Below, one piece after another: positions 51,510-62,357 of a stretch of DNA of 64,000 nt. The first letter of the stretch is position 1; each line of letters opens with the position of its first letter. Source of the DNA: Amycolatopsis suaedae. GTDB taxonomy: Bacteria > Actinomycetota > Actinomycetes > Mycobacteriales > Pseudonocardiaceae. Made by a program: the position numbers and the translations under genes. The stretch is from NCBI RefSeq assembly GCF_004214935.1, contig NZ_SFCC01000018.1, positions 107,089 to 171,088 of the forward strand. Reading direction: 5' to 3'. The notes beneath the pieces are model-generated. The model saw only the letters and a list, made by a program, of their open reading frames with translations. It did not search any database and was not told the DNA's origin.

Positions 51510-52126
51510 GGACCGGGACGCGAACCGGCTTGGCCGGTCCCGCCACGGCGCGTCCGCGGGCCGCGGCTCCCGGCCGCCGGACAGCACGGCGTGCGTGGCG
51601 AGCACCCCGGCCACCGTGGCCCCGTTGACCAGTTCACCGCCCAGCGCCATCGACACGGCCTCGTCGAGCGGGACCTTCCGGATGACCAGGTCGGCCTCCT
51701 CCTCGCCGAGCACCTCCCTGTCCACTTCGGACAGATCGCGGGCGAGGAAGACGCGGACCACCTCGTCGGTGAACCCCGGCGACGCCGCGACGTCGACCAG
51801 CGTGTCCCAGCGCCGGGCCCGCAGGCCGGCCTCCTCGACCAGCTCCCGCTCGGCGGTACGCACCGGGTCCTCGCCCGCCTTGTCGAGCAGGCCGGCCGGC
51901 AGTTCCCAGATGCGCCGCCCGAGGGCGTGCCGGTACTGGTGGATCATGGTCAGCGTGCCGTCGTCGCCGAGTGCGGCGATGGCCACCGCGCCGAGGTGCT
52001 CGACCACCTCCCGGCGCGCCGTCGTGCCACCGGGCATGACCACCTCGTCGACCCGGAGACCGACCACGCGTCCGATGTGGACGTCCCTGGTGGACTCGAC
52101 CCGGAACTCGTGTGCCCCGGGAGCGG

Positions 52127-52130
<4 letters not shown>
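51507..52130 (-). CDS. NUDIX hydrolase, ADP-ribose pyrophosphatase type
   Basis: The 207-residue enzyme has the NUDIX box GEDPVRTAERELVEEAG preceded by WELPAGLLDKA, typical of ADP-ribose pyrophosphatases, and the E-rich LGEEEADLVIRKVP later. It hydrolyses ADP-ribose to AMP and ribose-5-phosphate; the orthologue is Rv1700. GTG 52130 overlaps the pyrG stop as GTGA. Its own stop codon is the edge of the shared terminator hairpin. Confidence 0.9.
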
Positions 52131-53830
<1,700 letters not shown>

Positions 53831-53880
53831 GGGCTTCCACCTTATCGCACGGCGCGCGAGGCGCTCGTCGGACACGCCTC

Positions 53881-53886
53881 TACGAT
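53881..53886 (+). promoter_or_regulatory. Leaderless -10 box of aroA
   Basis: TACGAT is followed by 6 bases and GTG 53893; no ribosome site is seen between them. Confidence 0.5.
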
Positions 53887-53892
53887 TTCCTC

Positions 53893-55161
53893 GTGGCAGA
53901 CAACAGCTGGACAGCGCCGGTCGCGACGGGTCGTCTCAACGCGACCGTCCGTGTTCCCGGGTCGAAGTCGATCACCAACCGCGCCTACCTGCTGGCGGCG
54001 CTCGGCGACCGCCCGACGCTGGTGCGGGAACCGCTGGTGTCCCGCGACTCGACGCTCATGCTGGACGCCCTCACCGCGCTCGGCGGCGGCTACACCACCA
54101 CCGCCGACGGCACCGAGGTGCGCCCGCTGGACCTGTCCGGCACGGGCGAGGCGGAGGTGGCACTGGGCAACGCCGGCACGGTCGCCCGGTTCACCCCGGC
54201 GCTGGCCACCCTGGGCGGGCGCACGGTCACCTTCGACGGCGACGAGGCGATCCGCAGGCGCCCCCAGGGGCCGCTGCTGGACGCGCTGCGCGAGCTCGGC
54301 GCGGACATCACCTCCGCACCGGGCGGCACGCCCCCGTTCACCGTCCGCGGCCGGGGTGGCCTGCCCGGCGGGAAGGTGGACCTGGACTCGTCGGCGTCCA
54401 GCCAGTTCCTCTCGGCCCTGCTGCTGGCCGCGCCGCGGTTCGCCGACGGCGTCACCGTGCGGCTGGTCGGCGCGCCGCCGAGCGAGCCGCACATCGCCAT
54501 GACCCTCGACCTGCTGCGCCGCTTCGGTGCCGCCCCGGAGCGTTCCGGCACCGAGTTCCACGTGCCCCCCGGCCGGCTGGGTCTGGCCGAGTACACGGTG
54601 GAGCCGGACCTGTCGACGGCCGCGCCGTTCGTGGTGGCGCCGCTGCTCACCGGCGGCACCGTGCGGGTGGCGGGCTGGCCCGCCGAGACCACCCAGCCGG
54701 GCGACTGGCTGCGCAGCCTGGTCGGCGAGCTGGGCGGATCCGCGGTGCTGGACGACGACGGCCTCACCGTCACCGGCACCGGCGGCCTGCGGGGAGCGCG
54801 GCTGGACCTGCACGAGGTCGGCGAGCTGACCCCGGTGATCGCGGCGGCACTGTGCTTCGCCGACGGCCCGTCGGTCATCAGCGGGGTCGCACACCTGCGT
54901 GGCCACGAGACCGACCGGCTGGCGGCGCTGGCCACCGAGCTGTCCGGGCTGGGCGCCGGTGTCACCGAGACCGAGGACGGCCTGCGGATCGAGCCGGCGC
55001 CGATGCGTGCCGGGGTGTTCCACACCTACCACGACCACCGGCTGGTGATGGCCGCGGCGGTGATCGGCCTGCGGGTGCCCGGCGTCGAGGTGGAGAACCC
55101 GGCGACCGTCGGCAAGACGTTCCCCGGCTTCACCGGGGCCTGGGAAGCGGCGCTCGCTTAG
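53893..55161 (+). CDS. aroA: 3-phosphoshikimate 1-carboxyvinyltransferase (EPSP synthase)
   Basis: The 422-residue enzyme adds enolpyruvate to shikimate-3-phosphate in aromatic amino-acid synthesis. VPGSKSITNRAYLLAALG, LGNAGTVARFTPALATL, SSASSQFLSALLL and HRLVMAAAVIGLRVPG are all present. The loop LGNAGTVARF replaces the common LGNAGTAMRP, so inhibitor sensitivity may differ from class I enzymes. The GTG start appears leaderless. The gene is inserted between pyrG and steB relative to M. tuberculosis and is on the opposite strand. Its stop overlaps the convergent steB stop. Confidence 0.94.
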   Translation: MADNSWTAPVATGRLNATVRVPGSKSITNRAYLLAALGDRPTLVREPLVSRDSTLMLDALTALGGGYTTTADGTEVRPLDLSGTGEAEVALGNAGTVARFTPALATLGGRTVTFDGDEAIRRRPQGPLLDALRELGADITSAPGGTPPFTVRGRGGLPGGKVDLDSSASSQFLSALLLAAPRFADGVTVRLVGAPPSEPHIAMTLDLLRRFGAAPERSGTEFHVPPGRLGLAEYTVEPDLSTAAPFVVAPLLTGGTVRVAGWPAETTQPGDWLRSLVGELGGSAVLDDDGLTVTGTGGLRGARLDLHEVGELTPVIAAALCFADGPSVISGVAHLRGHETDRLAALATELSGLGAGVTETEDGLRIEPAPMRAGVFHTYHDHRLVMAAAVIGLRVPGVEVENPATVGKTFPGFTGAWEAALA

Positions 55162-56105
55162 GAGCCCTCGCGGGAGGTGCCCGGCGCCGGGCCCTGGGCG
55201 TTGCCCGCGATGCCGTACCTCCCGGAGCCGCCCTCCAGCTGCTCACGCAGCGCCAGCAGCGTGGTGACCCGCCCCGCCGCGGTGTCCACGTTGTCCACTG
55301 TGGACAGGATCGAGGTGGCCGAGGTGTCGGCCCGCACCACGCCCAGCGCGCCGGTTCCCTCCGCCGACACCGGGGTGCCGGCGAGCACGGTGCCCGCGCC
55401 GGAACGGTCCAGCTGCGTGGCGAACCGGGCCAGTGTGGACGCCCGGTCCCCCGCGCCGTCCCCGGCCGCCTTGCCGCCGGTGAGCATGATCGCCAGCTGC
55501 GCGGGCTTGACGTCCGGGCCGGGCTTGACGAACCCGCCGTCGGACAGGCCGCCGAGCGCCGCGGCCAGCTCGGCCGGTGCCGACTGCGGCTGCGCGGTGT
55601 CCTTGTTCAGCTGCAGGACCGTGCCCAGCAGCGCACCGGCGAGCGTGCCGGGGTCGCTGGCGGTCGGGAAGGTCACCCCCGCGGGCTGCAGGCGCGCGAC
55701 CAGCTCCCGCAGCTGGTCGGCCTTGGCCGGATCGGCGAACGCCTCGGTCAGCTGGACCTCGCCGGTCACGGTGCCGCCCGCCTTGCCGACGAGGTCCTTC
55801 AGCGCGTCGCGGTCGCCCGGCCGCGCGTCCTCGGTGGTGATCAGCACGACCGTGCGCTTGTCCAGCGAGCCGGCGACGATCTTCTGCGCGGCCGAGCCGG
55901 TGAACGCGTCGGCGTCGGCGAGCCGGGCGTTGAGCGCGTTGCGCTCGGCCTGCAGCTCGGACACCTGGCGGGCCAGCTCGCCCCGCTCGTCGGACAACCC
56001 GGACAGCAGAGTGCCGTTCAGCGCCGTCGACCCGACGACGACCCCGACGGCGAGCGCCAGGAACACGGCGGCGATCGAGACGATGTGGTAGCGCAGCGAG
56101 ATCAC
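55158..56105 (-). CDS. steB: SteB/MctB-like membrane-anchored protein
   Basis: The 315-residue protein starts with one membrane helix (RYHIVSIAAVFLALAVGVVVGS) followed by a coiled coil (about 33-62) and an extracytoplasmic domain. It is the orthologue of Rv1698 (MctB, linked to copper resistance) and of SteB of Corynebacterium glutamicum, which works with SteA in daughter-cell separation. The GTG start at 56105 overlaps the steA stop as GTGA, so the two are made together. Confidence 0.85.
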   Translation of the reverse strand: MISLRYHIVSIAAVFLALAVGVVVGSTALNGTLLSGLSDERGELARQVSELQAERNALNARLADADAFTGSAAQKIVAGSLDKRTVVLITTEDARPGDRDALKDLVGKAGGTVTGEVQLTEAFADPAKADQLRELVARLQPAGVTFPTASDPGTLAGALLGTVLQLNKDTAQPQSAPAELAAALGGLSDGGFVKPGPDVKPAQLAIMLTGGKAAGDGAGDRASTLARFATQLDRSGAGTVLAGTPVSAEGTGALGVVRADTSATSILSTVDNVDTAAGRVTTLLALREQLEGGSGRYGIAGNAQGPAPGTSREGS

Positions 56106-57286
56106 GTGAACAGCCCCTTGACCCAGGTGGTGAACGAGTTCCAGGTGTCGACGACCCAGTCGGTGTAGACGTCGCCCACATCGGACACCAGCAGGGCGGC
56201 GACCACGACCGCCAGTGCCGCGACGACCAGCAGCACCACGGCGCCGATCGACACCCGGCTGCGGTGCAGGGTGGCCACGGCCTTGCCGTCGACGAGCTTG
56301 GTGCCCAGCTTCAGCCGGGTCAGGAACGTCGACGGGTTCGAACCGGACCGGCCGTGGTCGAGGAACTCCCGCAGCGTGGCCTGGAAGCCGACGGTGACCA
56401 CGAGAGAAGACTCGTGGGCGTCGGCCAGCAGCAGTGCCAGGTCCTCCGCGTTGCCGGACGCGGGGAACGTCACCGCGCCGATACCCAGGTCCTGGATGCG
56501 CTCGACGCCGGGCGCGTGACCGTCCGGCTGCGCGGGCACGACGACCTCGCCGCCGCTCTTGAGCGTGGCGGACTCGATGCCGTGCGGGTCGCCGACGATC
56601 ACGTCGGGCCGGTAACCCTGCGCGTACAGCGTGTCGGCGCCACCGTCCACTCCGATCAGGACGGGACGGTGCTCGGCGATGTACTTCTTGAGCCGCTTGA
56701 GGTCGTCGGCGTGACCGTTGCCGGGCGCGACGACCAGGACGTGCCGGTCGCGCAGCGACACCCGCAGCTCGGGAACGCCGACCCCGTCCAGGATCAGCGT
56801 CCGTTCCCGGCGCAGGAACTCGATGGTGTTGGCCGAGAACGCCTCCAGCTGGGTGGACATCCCCGCCTTGGCCTCGATCATCTGGTCGGCGATGCTGTTG
56901 CGGGTCTGCCGGGTGCCGCTGGCGACCTTCTTCTCGCCCGTGTAGAGCGTGTCCTCGTGCAGCCGCACCCTGCTGCCGTCGCGGACGGTGCGCAGCACGG
57001 CGGTGCCGACGGCGTCGAGCAGCGGGATACCGGCGGCGATCAGGATCTCCGGCCCGAGGTTGGGGAACCTGCCCGAGATCGACGGCGACGCGTTGACCAC
57101 GCCCGCGACCTCGGCCTTGACCAGGGCGTCGGCGGTGGTCCTGTCCAGGTCGAGCTGGTCGAGGACGACGATGTCGCCGGGGCCCACCCGGCGGAGCAGT
57201 TCCCGGGTCTTGCGGTCCACCCGGGCCACACCGGTCACCCCGGGAAGAGTGTCGTCGTTCCGCGCGAGCAAACCAGTGAGCTTCAT
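56102..57286 (-). CDS. steA: SteA-like cell separation protein
   Basis: The 394-residue protein has a thiamin-pyrophosphokinase-like catalytic fold (VLIGVDGGADTLYAQGYRPDVIVGDPHG) and one C-terminal membrane helix (SIGAVVLLVVAALAVVVAALLV). It corresponds to Rv1697 and C. glutamicum SteA, which localises to the cytokinetic ring and activates peptidoglycan hydrolysis with SteB. ATG 57286 gives MKLTGLLARN, as in the family; a longer frame to 57535 would overlap recN. Confidence 0.85.
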   Translation of the reverse strand: MKLTGLLARNDDTLPGVTGVARVDRKTRELLRRVGPGDIVVLDQLDLDRTTADALVKAEVAGVVNASPSISGRFPNLGPEILIAAGIPLLDAVGTAVLRTVRDGSRVRLHEDTLYTGEKKVASGTRQTRNSIADQMIEAKAGMSTQLEAFSANTIEFLRRERTLILDGVGVPELRVSLRDRHVLVVAPGNGHADDLKRLKKYIAEHRPVLIGVDGGADTLYAQGYRPDVIVGDPHGIESATLKSGGEVVVPAQPDGHAPGVERIQDLGIGAVTFPASGNAEDLALLLADAHESSLVVTVGFQATLREFLDHGRSGSNPSTFLTRLKLGTKLVDGKAVATLHRSRVSIGAVVLLVVAALAVVVAALLVSDVGDVYTDWVVDTWNSFTTWVKGLFT

Positions 57287-57380
57287 GCCACCGATGGTGA
57301 CAAAAGGATCCCCCAGATTGGCGCCAACACGCCGTAGCGGCGGTTCATGATCCGCCGCGCCGTGTGGGCACAGTGGACGG

Positions 57381-59147
57381 TCAGCGCTTCTTTCGAGTGA
57401 ACTTCTTCTTGTCGGCGTCGGCCGCGGCGAGCAGTTCCTCGGCGTGCGCGCGGCCGGTCTCGGTGCCGTCCATGCCGGCCAGCATCCTGGCCAGCTCGAC
57501 GACCCGCTCGGACTGTTCGAGCACCCGGACGCCACTGCGGGTGACGCCGCCGTCGGTGCCCTTGTCGACGACGAGGTGCCGGTCGGCGAACGCCGCCACC
57601 TGCGGCAGGTGGGTGACGACCAGCACCTGGTGGCTGACCGCGAGCCGGGCGAGCCTGCGGCCGATCTCGACCGCGGCGCGGCCGCCGACCCCGGCGTCGA
57701 CCTCGTCGAACACCAGCGTGCCGACGGTGTCGGCGTGCGCGAGGACGACCTCGATGGCGAGCATCACCCTGGACAGCTCACCGCCGGAGGCGGCCTTGTG
57801 CACCGGCAGCGCGGGGGCGCCCTTGTGTGAGCGCAGCCGCAGCTCGACCTCGTCGACGCCGTCCGGGCCAGCGTGCACGGTGCGGCCGTCGACGGTGAGT
57901 GCCTGCGGGTCGTCGGCGGGCACCTCCCGCTGGCTGACGGTCACGTCGATCTGGGCCTGCCCCATGGCCAGGCCGGACAGCTCGGCGGTGATCGCGCCGG
58001 CCAGTTCCCCCGCGGCCTTGCCGCGGGCGGCCGACACGGCGGAGGCGTGGCCTGCCAGCTCGGCGGCCAGCTCGTCGCGGCGGGCGGCCAGCTCGGCCAG
58101 CGCCTCCTCCGAGGTGTCCATTGTGGCCAGTCGGCGGCGGGCGTCCTCCGCCCAGGCGAGCACGCCATCGACGTCGGCCGCGTACTTGCGGGTGAGCTTC
58201 TTCAGGTCGGCCTGCCGGGCCAGCGCCTGCTCCAGCCGCTGCGGGTCGGCGTCCAGCGAGTCCAGGTAGGTGCCCAGCTCGGTGCCGACGTCGGCGAGCA
58301 GCACCGACGCCTCGGCGAGCCGGGGTTCCATGCCCCGCAGTACCTCGTCCTCGGCGGAGGCGAGCCTGCGCTGCGCCTCGCCGATGAGGCCGAGTGCGCC
58401 GGGCTGGTCCGGGTCGCCGTCGCCCGCTCCAGCCACGGCGGCCTGCGCGGCGCTCGCGGCGGTGCGCAGCTCGTCGACCGCGGCCATCCGCTTGATCAGC
58501 TCGGTGAGTTCGGTGTCCTCCCCCGCCATGGGCTCGACGGCCTCGATCTCGGCCAGCCCGTGCCGCAGCAGGTCGGCCTGCTGGGCCATCTCCCTGGACC
58601 GGGTGGACCGTTCGGCCAGCTCGGTGACGACGTCCTGCCACTGCGCCCGCACCCGCCGGTAGTGCTCCAGCGGCCCGGCCACCGCGGGCCCGGCGAACCG
58701 GTCGATGACCGCGCGCTGCTCGGCCGGGCGCAGCAGCCGCAGCTGGTCGTTCTGCCCGTGCACGGCCAGCAGCTGCTCGGACAGCTCGGCGAGCACCCCC
58801 ACCGGCACCGAACGGCCGCCCAGGTGCGCACGGGAGCGTCCGTCCGCGGAGACCGACCGCAGCGCGATGACGCTGCCGTCGTCGTCGACGTCGGCTCCGG
58901 CGTCGGTGACGGTCCGCTCCGCCGGACCCCCGCCCACCCCCTCGAACCGGCCCTCGACCACGGCCTTCGCCGAGCCGACCCGCACCTTGGACGCCTCGGA
59001 CCTGCCCCCGGACAGCAGGTGCAGCCCGCTGACGACCATGGTCTTGCCCGCACCGGTCTCACCGGTCACGACGGTGAACCCGGAGTGCAGTTCCAGCAGG
59101 GCGTCCTCGATGACTCCGAGGCCCTGGATGCGCATCTCGGCCAGCAC
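57381..59147 (-). CDS. recN: DNA repair ATPase RecN
   Basis: The 588-residue SMC-like protein has Walker A GETGAGKTMV (about 30), a long coiled-coil middle (about 160-370), the signature KAASGGELSRVMLAIE and Walker B TLVFDEVDAGVGG. It acts early in double-strand-break repair. The start at GTG 59147 (VLAEMRIQGLGVI) has TACGGT 7 bases upstream, indicating a leaderless message; GTG 59156 is in frame but would lie in the spacer. It corresponds to Rv1696. Confidence 0.94.
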   Translation of the reverse strand: MLAEMRIQGLGVIEDALLELHSGFTVVTGETGAGKTMVVSGLHLLSGGRSEASKVRVGSAKAVVEGRFEGVGGGPAERTVTDAGADVDDDGSVIALRSVSADGRSRAHLGGRSVPVGVLAELSEQLLAVHGQNDQLRLLRPAEQRAVIDRFAGPAVAGPLEHYRRVRAQWQDVVTELAERSTRSREMAQQADLLRHGLAEIEAVEPMAGEDTELTELIKRMAAVDELRTAASAAQAAVAGAGDGDPDQPGALGLIGEAQRRLASAEDEVLRGMEPRLAEASVLLADVGTELGTYLDSLDADPQRLEQALARQADLKKLTRKYAADVDGVLAWAEDARRRLATMDTSEEALAELAARRDELAAELAGHASAVSAARGKAAGELAGAITAELSGLAMGQAQIDVTVSQREVPADDPQALTVDGRTVHAGPDGVDEVELRLRSHKGAPALPVHKAASGGELSRVMLAIEVVLAHADTVGTLVFDEVDAGVGGRAAVEIGRRLARLAVSHQVLVVTHLPQVAAFADRHLVVDKGTDGGVTRSGVRVLEQSERVVELARMLAGMDGTETGRAHAEELLAAADADKKKFTRKKR

Positions 59148-59154
59148 GTCTACC

Positions 59155-59160
59155 ACCGTA
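59155..59160 (-). promoter_or_regulatory. Leaderless -10 box of recN
   Basis: The complement reads TACGGT, followed by 7 bases and GTG 59147. It is another case of the TANNNT pattern. Confidence 0.5.
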
Positions 59161-59225
59161 GTGGCACGAGCCGACAGCGCACCGGCGGCACGCGACGAAT
59201 GGGCCGTTCGCCGCGCCGAGGTGCG

Positions 59226-60128
59226 TCAGGAGCGTGGTTCGCGGCCGCGCCAGCTCTTCACCGGCAGGTCGAACTTGCGCACCAGCCGGTCGGTGAACGG
59301 GCCGTGCTGCAGGCGGACCAGCCGCACCGGGATCCGCCCGGCGACCACCCGGACCCGCGCGCCGCGGGGCAGGTCGATGTGCCGCAGCCCGTCGCAGGTC
59401 AGGACCGCCGACGAGCCCTCCGGGTCGACGCCGACGGTGATCACCGAGCTGCGGGACACCACCAGCGGCCGGGCGAACATGGCGTGCGCGTTGCTCGGCA
59501 CGACCAGCAGGGCCTCCACCTCGGGCCAGATGATCGGCCCGCCAGCGGAGAAGGCGTAGGCGGTCGACCCGGTCGGGGTCGCGCACAGCACGCCGTCGCA
59601 GCCGAACGAGGACACCGGCCTGCCGTCGACCTCGATCAGCGCGTCCAGGATGCGCTCGCGGGTGCTCTTCTCGACGCTGGCCTCGTTGAGTGCCCAGGTG
59701 CGGGCCACGATCTCGCCGTCGACGGCCACGGTGACGTCCATCGTCATCCGCTCCTCGACGCGGTAGTGCCGCTCCACGACGCGGCGCACGGTCTCCTCGA
59801 CCGCGTCGGACTCGGCCTCGGTGAGGAACCCGACCCTGCCGAGGTTGACGCCGAGTACCGGCACCCCGGCGGGGCGGGCCAGCTCCGCGGCCCGCAGCAG
59901 GGTGCCGTCGCCGCCCAGCACGAACGCCAGCTCGGTGCCGGCGGCCGGGTCGTCCTCGGGGGCCACCGCGGTGCACTGGTCGGAGCCGATGAGGTCGGCC
60001 ACGTCCTTGTCGACCACCCGTAGCCGGACCCCGGCCGCGTGGAACCGGGCCGCCACCTCCCTGGCGGAGTCGCGGGCAGCCTCCCGGTCGGGGTGCACGA
60101 CCAGCAGTACCTCACGCGGTGATGTCAC
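59226..60128 (-). CDS. nadK: NAD kinase
   Basis: The 300-residue enzyme phosphorylates NAD+ to NADP+. It has VLGGDGTLLRAAEL (GGDGT), LGVNLGRVGFLTEAE, ALNEASVEKSTRER and CATPTGSTAYAFSAGGPI. GTG 60128 overlaps the tlyA stop as GTGA. The gene order tlyA-nadK-recN is the same as Rv1694-Rv1696. Confidence 0.95.
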   Translation of the reverse strand: MTSPREVLLVVHPDREAARDSAREVAARFHAAGVRLRVVDKDVADLIGSDQCTAVAPEDDPAAGTELAFVLGGDGTLLRAAELARPAGVPVLGVNLGRVGFLTEAESDAVEETVRRVVERHYRVEERMTMDVTVAVDGEIVARTWALNEASVEKSTRERILDALIEVDGRPVSSFGCDGVLCATPTGSTAYAFSAGGPIIWPEVEALLVVPSNAHAMFARPLVVSRSSVITVGVDPEGSSAVLTCDGLRHIDLPRGARVRVVAGRIPVRLVRLQHGPFTDRLVRKFDLPVKSWRGREPRS

Positions 60129-60955
60129 GAGGGTCCCTTTCGCACGGCGGCGCGGACCAGGTCGGCCACGTCGTCGATGTCGCTGTGGTCCACAGTGGAC
60201 GTGTCAGCGTCGCGGCGCAACCATGCGAAGTACTCGACGTTGCCCGCCGGCCCGGGCAGCGGGCTCGCCACGACGCCGAGGGTGCGCAGCCCAAGGCCGG
60301 CGGCCTCGCCAAGGACTCCGAGGACGGCCTCGGCCCGCAGCTCGGGGTCGCGGACCACACCGCCCGGGGGCAGCCGGTCCTTGCCCACCTCGAACTGGGG
60401 TTTCACCATGGGCAGCAGGTCGCCGCCGGGGCGGGTGCAGTCCGTGAGGGCGGGCAGGACCAGGCGCAGTGAGATGAACGAGAGGTCGGCGACGACGAGG
60501 TCGACGTGGCCGTCGGTCTGCTCGGAGTCGAGGCGCCGGACGTTCGTGCGGTCCATTACGAAGACGCGTTCGTCGGTGCGCAGGCGCCAGTCGAGCAGGC
60601 CCCGGCCGACGTCGACGGCCAGTACCTCGGTGGCTCCCTCACGCAGCAGCACGTCGGTGAACCCGCCGGTGGACGCCCCGGCGTCCAGGCAGCGCTTGCC
60701 GGTGACGGTGAGGCCGCGCGGGGTGAACTCGGCGAGCGCACCGAGCAGCTTGTGGGCGCCGCGGGAGGCCCAGCCGGGGTCATCGGTGTCGCGGACGACG
60801 ATCGGGGTGTCGGCGTCCACGCTCGTGGCGGGCTTGCCTGCGACCATTCCGCGCACGGTGACCTTGCCGTCGGCGATGAGCGTGCTGGCGTGGTCGCGCG
60901 ACCGGGCCAGGCCGCGGCGGACAAGCTCGGCGTCCAGCCGAGCCCTGCGAGCCAC
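60125..60955 (-). CDS. tlyA: rRNA 2'-O-methyltransferase TlyA
   Basis: The 276-residue protein has an N-terminal S4 domain (RLDAELVRRGLARSRDHASTLI) and an FtsJ-like methyltransferase domain with CLDAGASTGGFTDVLL as the SAM site and MVKPQFEVG near the active site. It methylates cytidines in 16S and 23S rRNA, which affects capreomycin and viomycin binding. GTG 60955 follows AGGA by 7 bases and gives VARRARLDAEL, as in homologues. The structured 67-nt palindrome lies 52 bases upstream. Confidence 0.92.
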   Translation of the reverse strand: MARRARLDAELVRRGLARSRDHASTLIADGKVTVRGMVAGKPATSVDADTPIVVRDTDDPGWASRGAHKLLGALAEFTPRGLTVTGKRCLDAGASTGGFTDVLLREGATEVLAVDVGRGLLDWRLRTDERVFVMDRTNVRRLDSEQTDGHVDLVVADLSFISLRLVLPALTDCTRPGGDLLPMVKPQFEVGKDRLPPGGVVRDPELRAEAVLGVLGEAAGLGLRTLGVVASPLPGPAGNVEYFAWLRRDADTSTVDHSDIDDVADLVRAAVRKGPS

Positions 60956-61006
60956 GCTAGCGTCCTGAGTCGGGGGTTGGCGCGCGAGTCGACGGATCCA
61001 GGTTTT

Positions 61007-61073
61007 CGCTGGCAAGGCGCCGGGGCGCCCTCGTACCGGGTCGTACTCGGGCGTCCCGGCAACGCCGCCAGCG
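61007..61073. repeat. 67-nt structured palindrome, copy 2
   Basis: It is identical in length, outer arms (CGCTGGC/GCCAGCG) and 18-base loop to the copy at 32860-32926. In the 12-bp inner stem (61019-61030 with 61049-61060), three base pairs differ by changes on both sides and one becomes a G-U wobble. It lies between the small gene at 61120 and tlyA. Confidence 0.9.
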
Positions 61074-61119
61074 GGAAGCTGGGCCGTCGAATCGCACGTC
61101 GTATCCCTGGCTCATGACG

Positions 61120-61332
61120 CTAGACCTTGTCGATGCTGGAGAGCGCTACGGTTAGCTCGGTGTGCACCGCGTCGAAGCGCTCCACGTGCTCGGCCAGCGG
61201 CACGCTGTCCAGGTCGTCCAGTCCGGCCACGGCTTCGGCGATGCCGGCCCGTGGATCGGTCTGCGGTGGCTGGGCGGGAGGTGGCCCCGGCTTCGGCCGG
61301 AACTGCCCGCCCTGGTCGGTCTGTTCGTGCAC
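61120..61332 (-). CDS. Small conserved protein upstream of tlyA
   Basis: The 70-residue protein has a Pro/Gln-rich first half and a helical acidic second half, AGLDDLDSVPLAEHVERFDAVHTELTVALSSIDKV. It corresponds by position to Rv1693, a small conserved hypothetical. The helix could bind a partner encoded in the operon. GTG 61332 is preceded by TAGCGT at 6 bases (complement of 61339-61344), so it may be a leaderless promoter and gene start within the operon. Confidence 0.75.
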   Translation of the reverse strand: MHEQTDQGGQFRPKPGPPPAQPPQTDPRAGIAEAVAGLDDLDSVPLAEHVERFDAVHTELTVALSSIDKV

Positions 61333-61338
61333 GTATCC

Positions 61339-61344
61339 ACGCTA
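61339..61344 (-). promoter_or_regulatory. Leaderless -10 box of the small gene
   Basis: The complement reads TAGCGT, then GGATAC and GTG 61332. It resembles the box before the antiporter operon at 43030. Confidence 0.5.
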
Positions 61345-61364
61345 ACCGATCGGAGGGACCGCGT

Positions 61365-62357
61365 TCAGAGCAGGCCGAGTTCGTCCAGGGCCGCACGTGC
61401 CTGTGTGTCACCGGGCGTACACGTGGTGTGCCCGGTTTCCCAGGCGGTCGCGCACAGGGCCCGGAGCAGGTCGACCGGGTCGGTCCCGGAGCCGGTGACG
61501 ACCAGCCGGCCGCCGTCGGCCTTGACCTGCCAGTCCGGCCGGGGGCCGATCGCCAGCTCATCGGCCTCGCGGCGGAGTCCGCCCAGGTCGGCGGCCAGAT
61601 ACCGGGGCCGCTCGGCGGGGATGGCGGCCAGCAGCGACGCCGGGGTGGCCACACCGGTGAGCACGACCAGGGCGTCCAGCCCAGCGGCCGTGGCACCGGC
61701 GATGTCGGTGTCGAGCCGGTCGCCGACGACGACGGCCCCGGAGGTGCCGCCCGCCTCGGCCGCGGCCAGCAGGAGCGGTGCCGCGGGCTTACCGGCGACG
61801 AGCGGTTCGAGACCGGTCGCGGTCCGCAGGACGGCGACCATGGAGCCGTTGCCGGGCAGCTGGCCGCGTTCGGTGGGGAGGGTGGCGTCGACGTTGCTGG
61901 CCACCCACAGGGCTCCCGCCCGCAGGGCCACGCAGGCTTCGGCGAGGTCGGGCCAGGCGGTGTGCGGGGAGTGCCCCTGCACCACGGCCGCGACGCCGGG
62001 ACCGGCCTCGCGTACGGGCCGCAGCCCGGCGGCGCGGACCTCGTCGGCCAGCGACTCGGTGCCCACCACGAGGACGTCGGCGCCGGGTTCGAGCCGCTCC
62101 CCGAGCAGCCGCGCGGCGGCGCCCGCGCTGGTGGCGACCTCCACCGGTTCGGTGGGGATGCCCAGGCCGCTCAGGTGAGCGGCGACTTCCGCGGGCGACT
62201 TCGACGCGTTGTTGGTGACGAACCGCACGGCGGTGCCGTGCTCGCGGATCTCGCCGATCACCTCGGCGGCACCGGGGATGCCCCTGCTGCCGTGGTAGAC
62301 CGTGCCGTCGAGGTCGAGCAGGACCGCGCCGTAGGCGGTCAGCAGCGCGTCACTCAT
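61365..62357 (-). CDS. HAD-family phosphatase (Rv1692-like glycerol-3-phosphate phosphatase)
   Basis: The 330-residue protein is a NagD-type HAD hydrolase: LLDLDGTVYHG (nucleophile Asp), VTNNASKSP, AGKPAAPLLLAA and VVVGDRLDTDIAGA. A C-terminal domain of about 80 residues (from LAADLGGLRREAD) is typical of the mycobacterial orthologue Rv1692, shown to dephosphorylate glycerol phosphate. ATG 62357 overlaps the preceding stop by 8 bases, so translation is coupled. Confidence 0.88.
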   Translation of the reverse strand: MSDALLTAYGAVLLDLDGTVYHGSRGIPGAAEVIGEIREHGTAVRFVTNNASKSPAEVAAHLSGLGIPTEPVEVATSAGAAARLLGERLEPGADVLVVGTESLADEVRAAGLRPVREAGPGVAAVVQGHSPHTAWPDLAEACVALRAGALWVASNVDATLPTERGQLPGNGSMVAVLRTATGLEPLVAGKPAAPLLLAAAEAGGTSGAVVVGDRLDTDIAGATAAGLDALVVLTGVATPASLLAAIPAERPRYLAADLGGLRREADELAIGPRPDWQVKADGGRLVVTGSGTDPVDLLRALCATAWETGHTTCTPGDTQARAALDELGLL

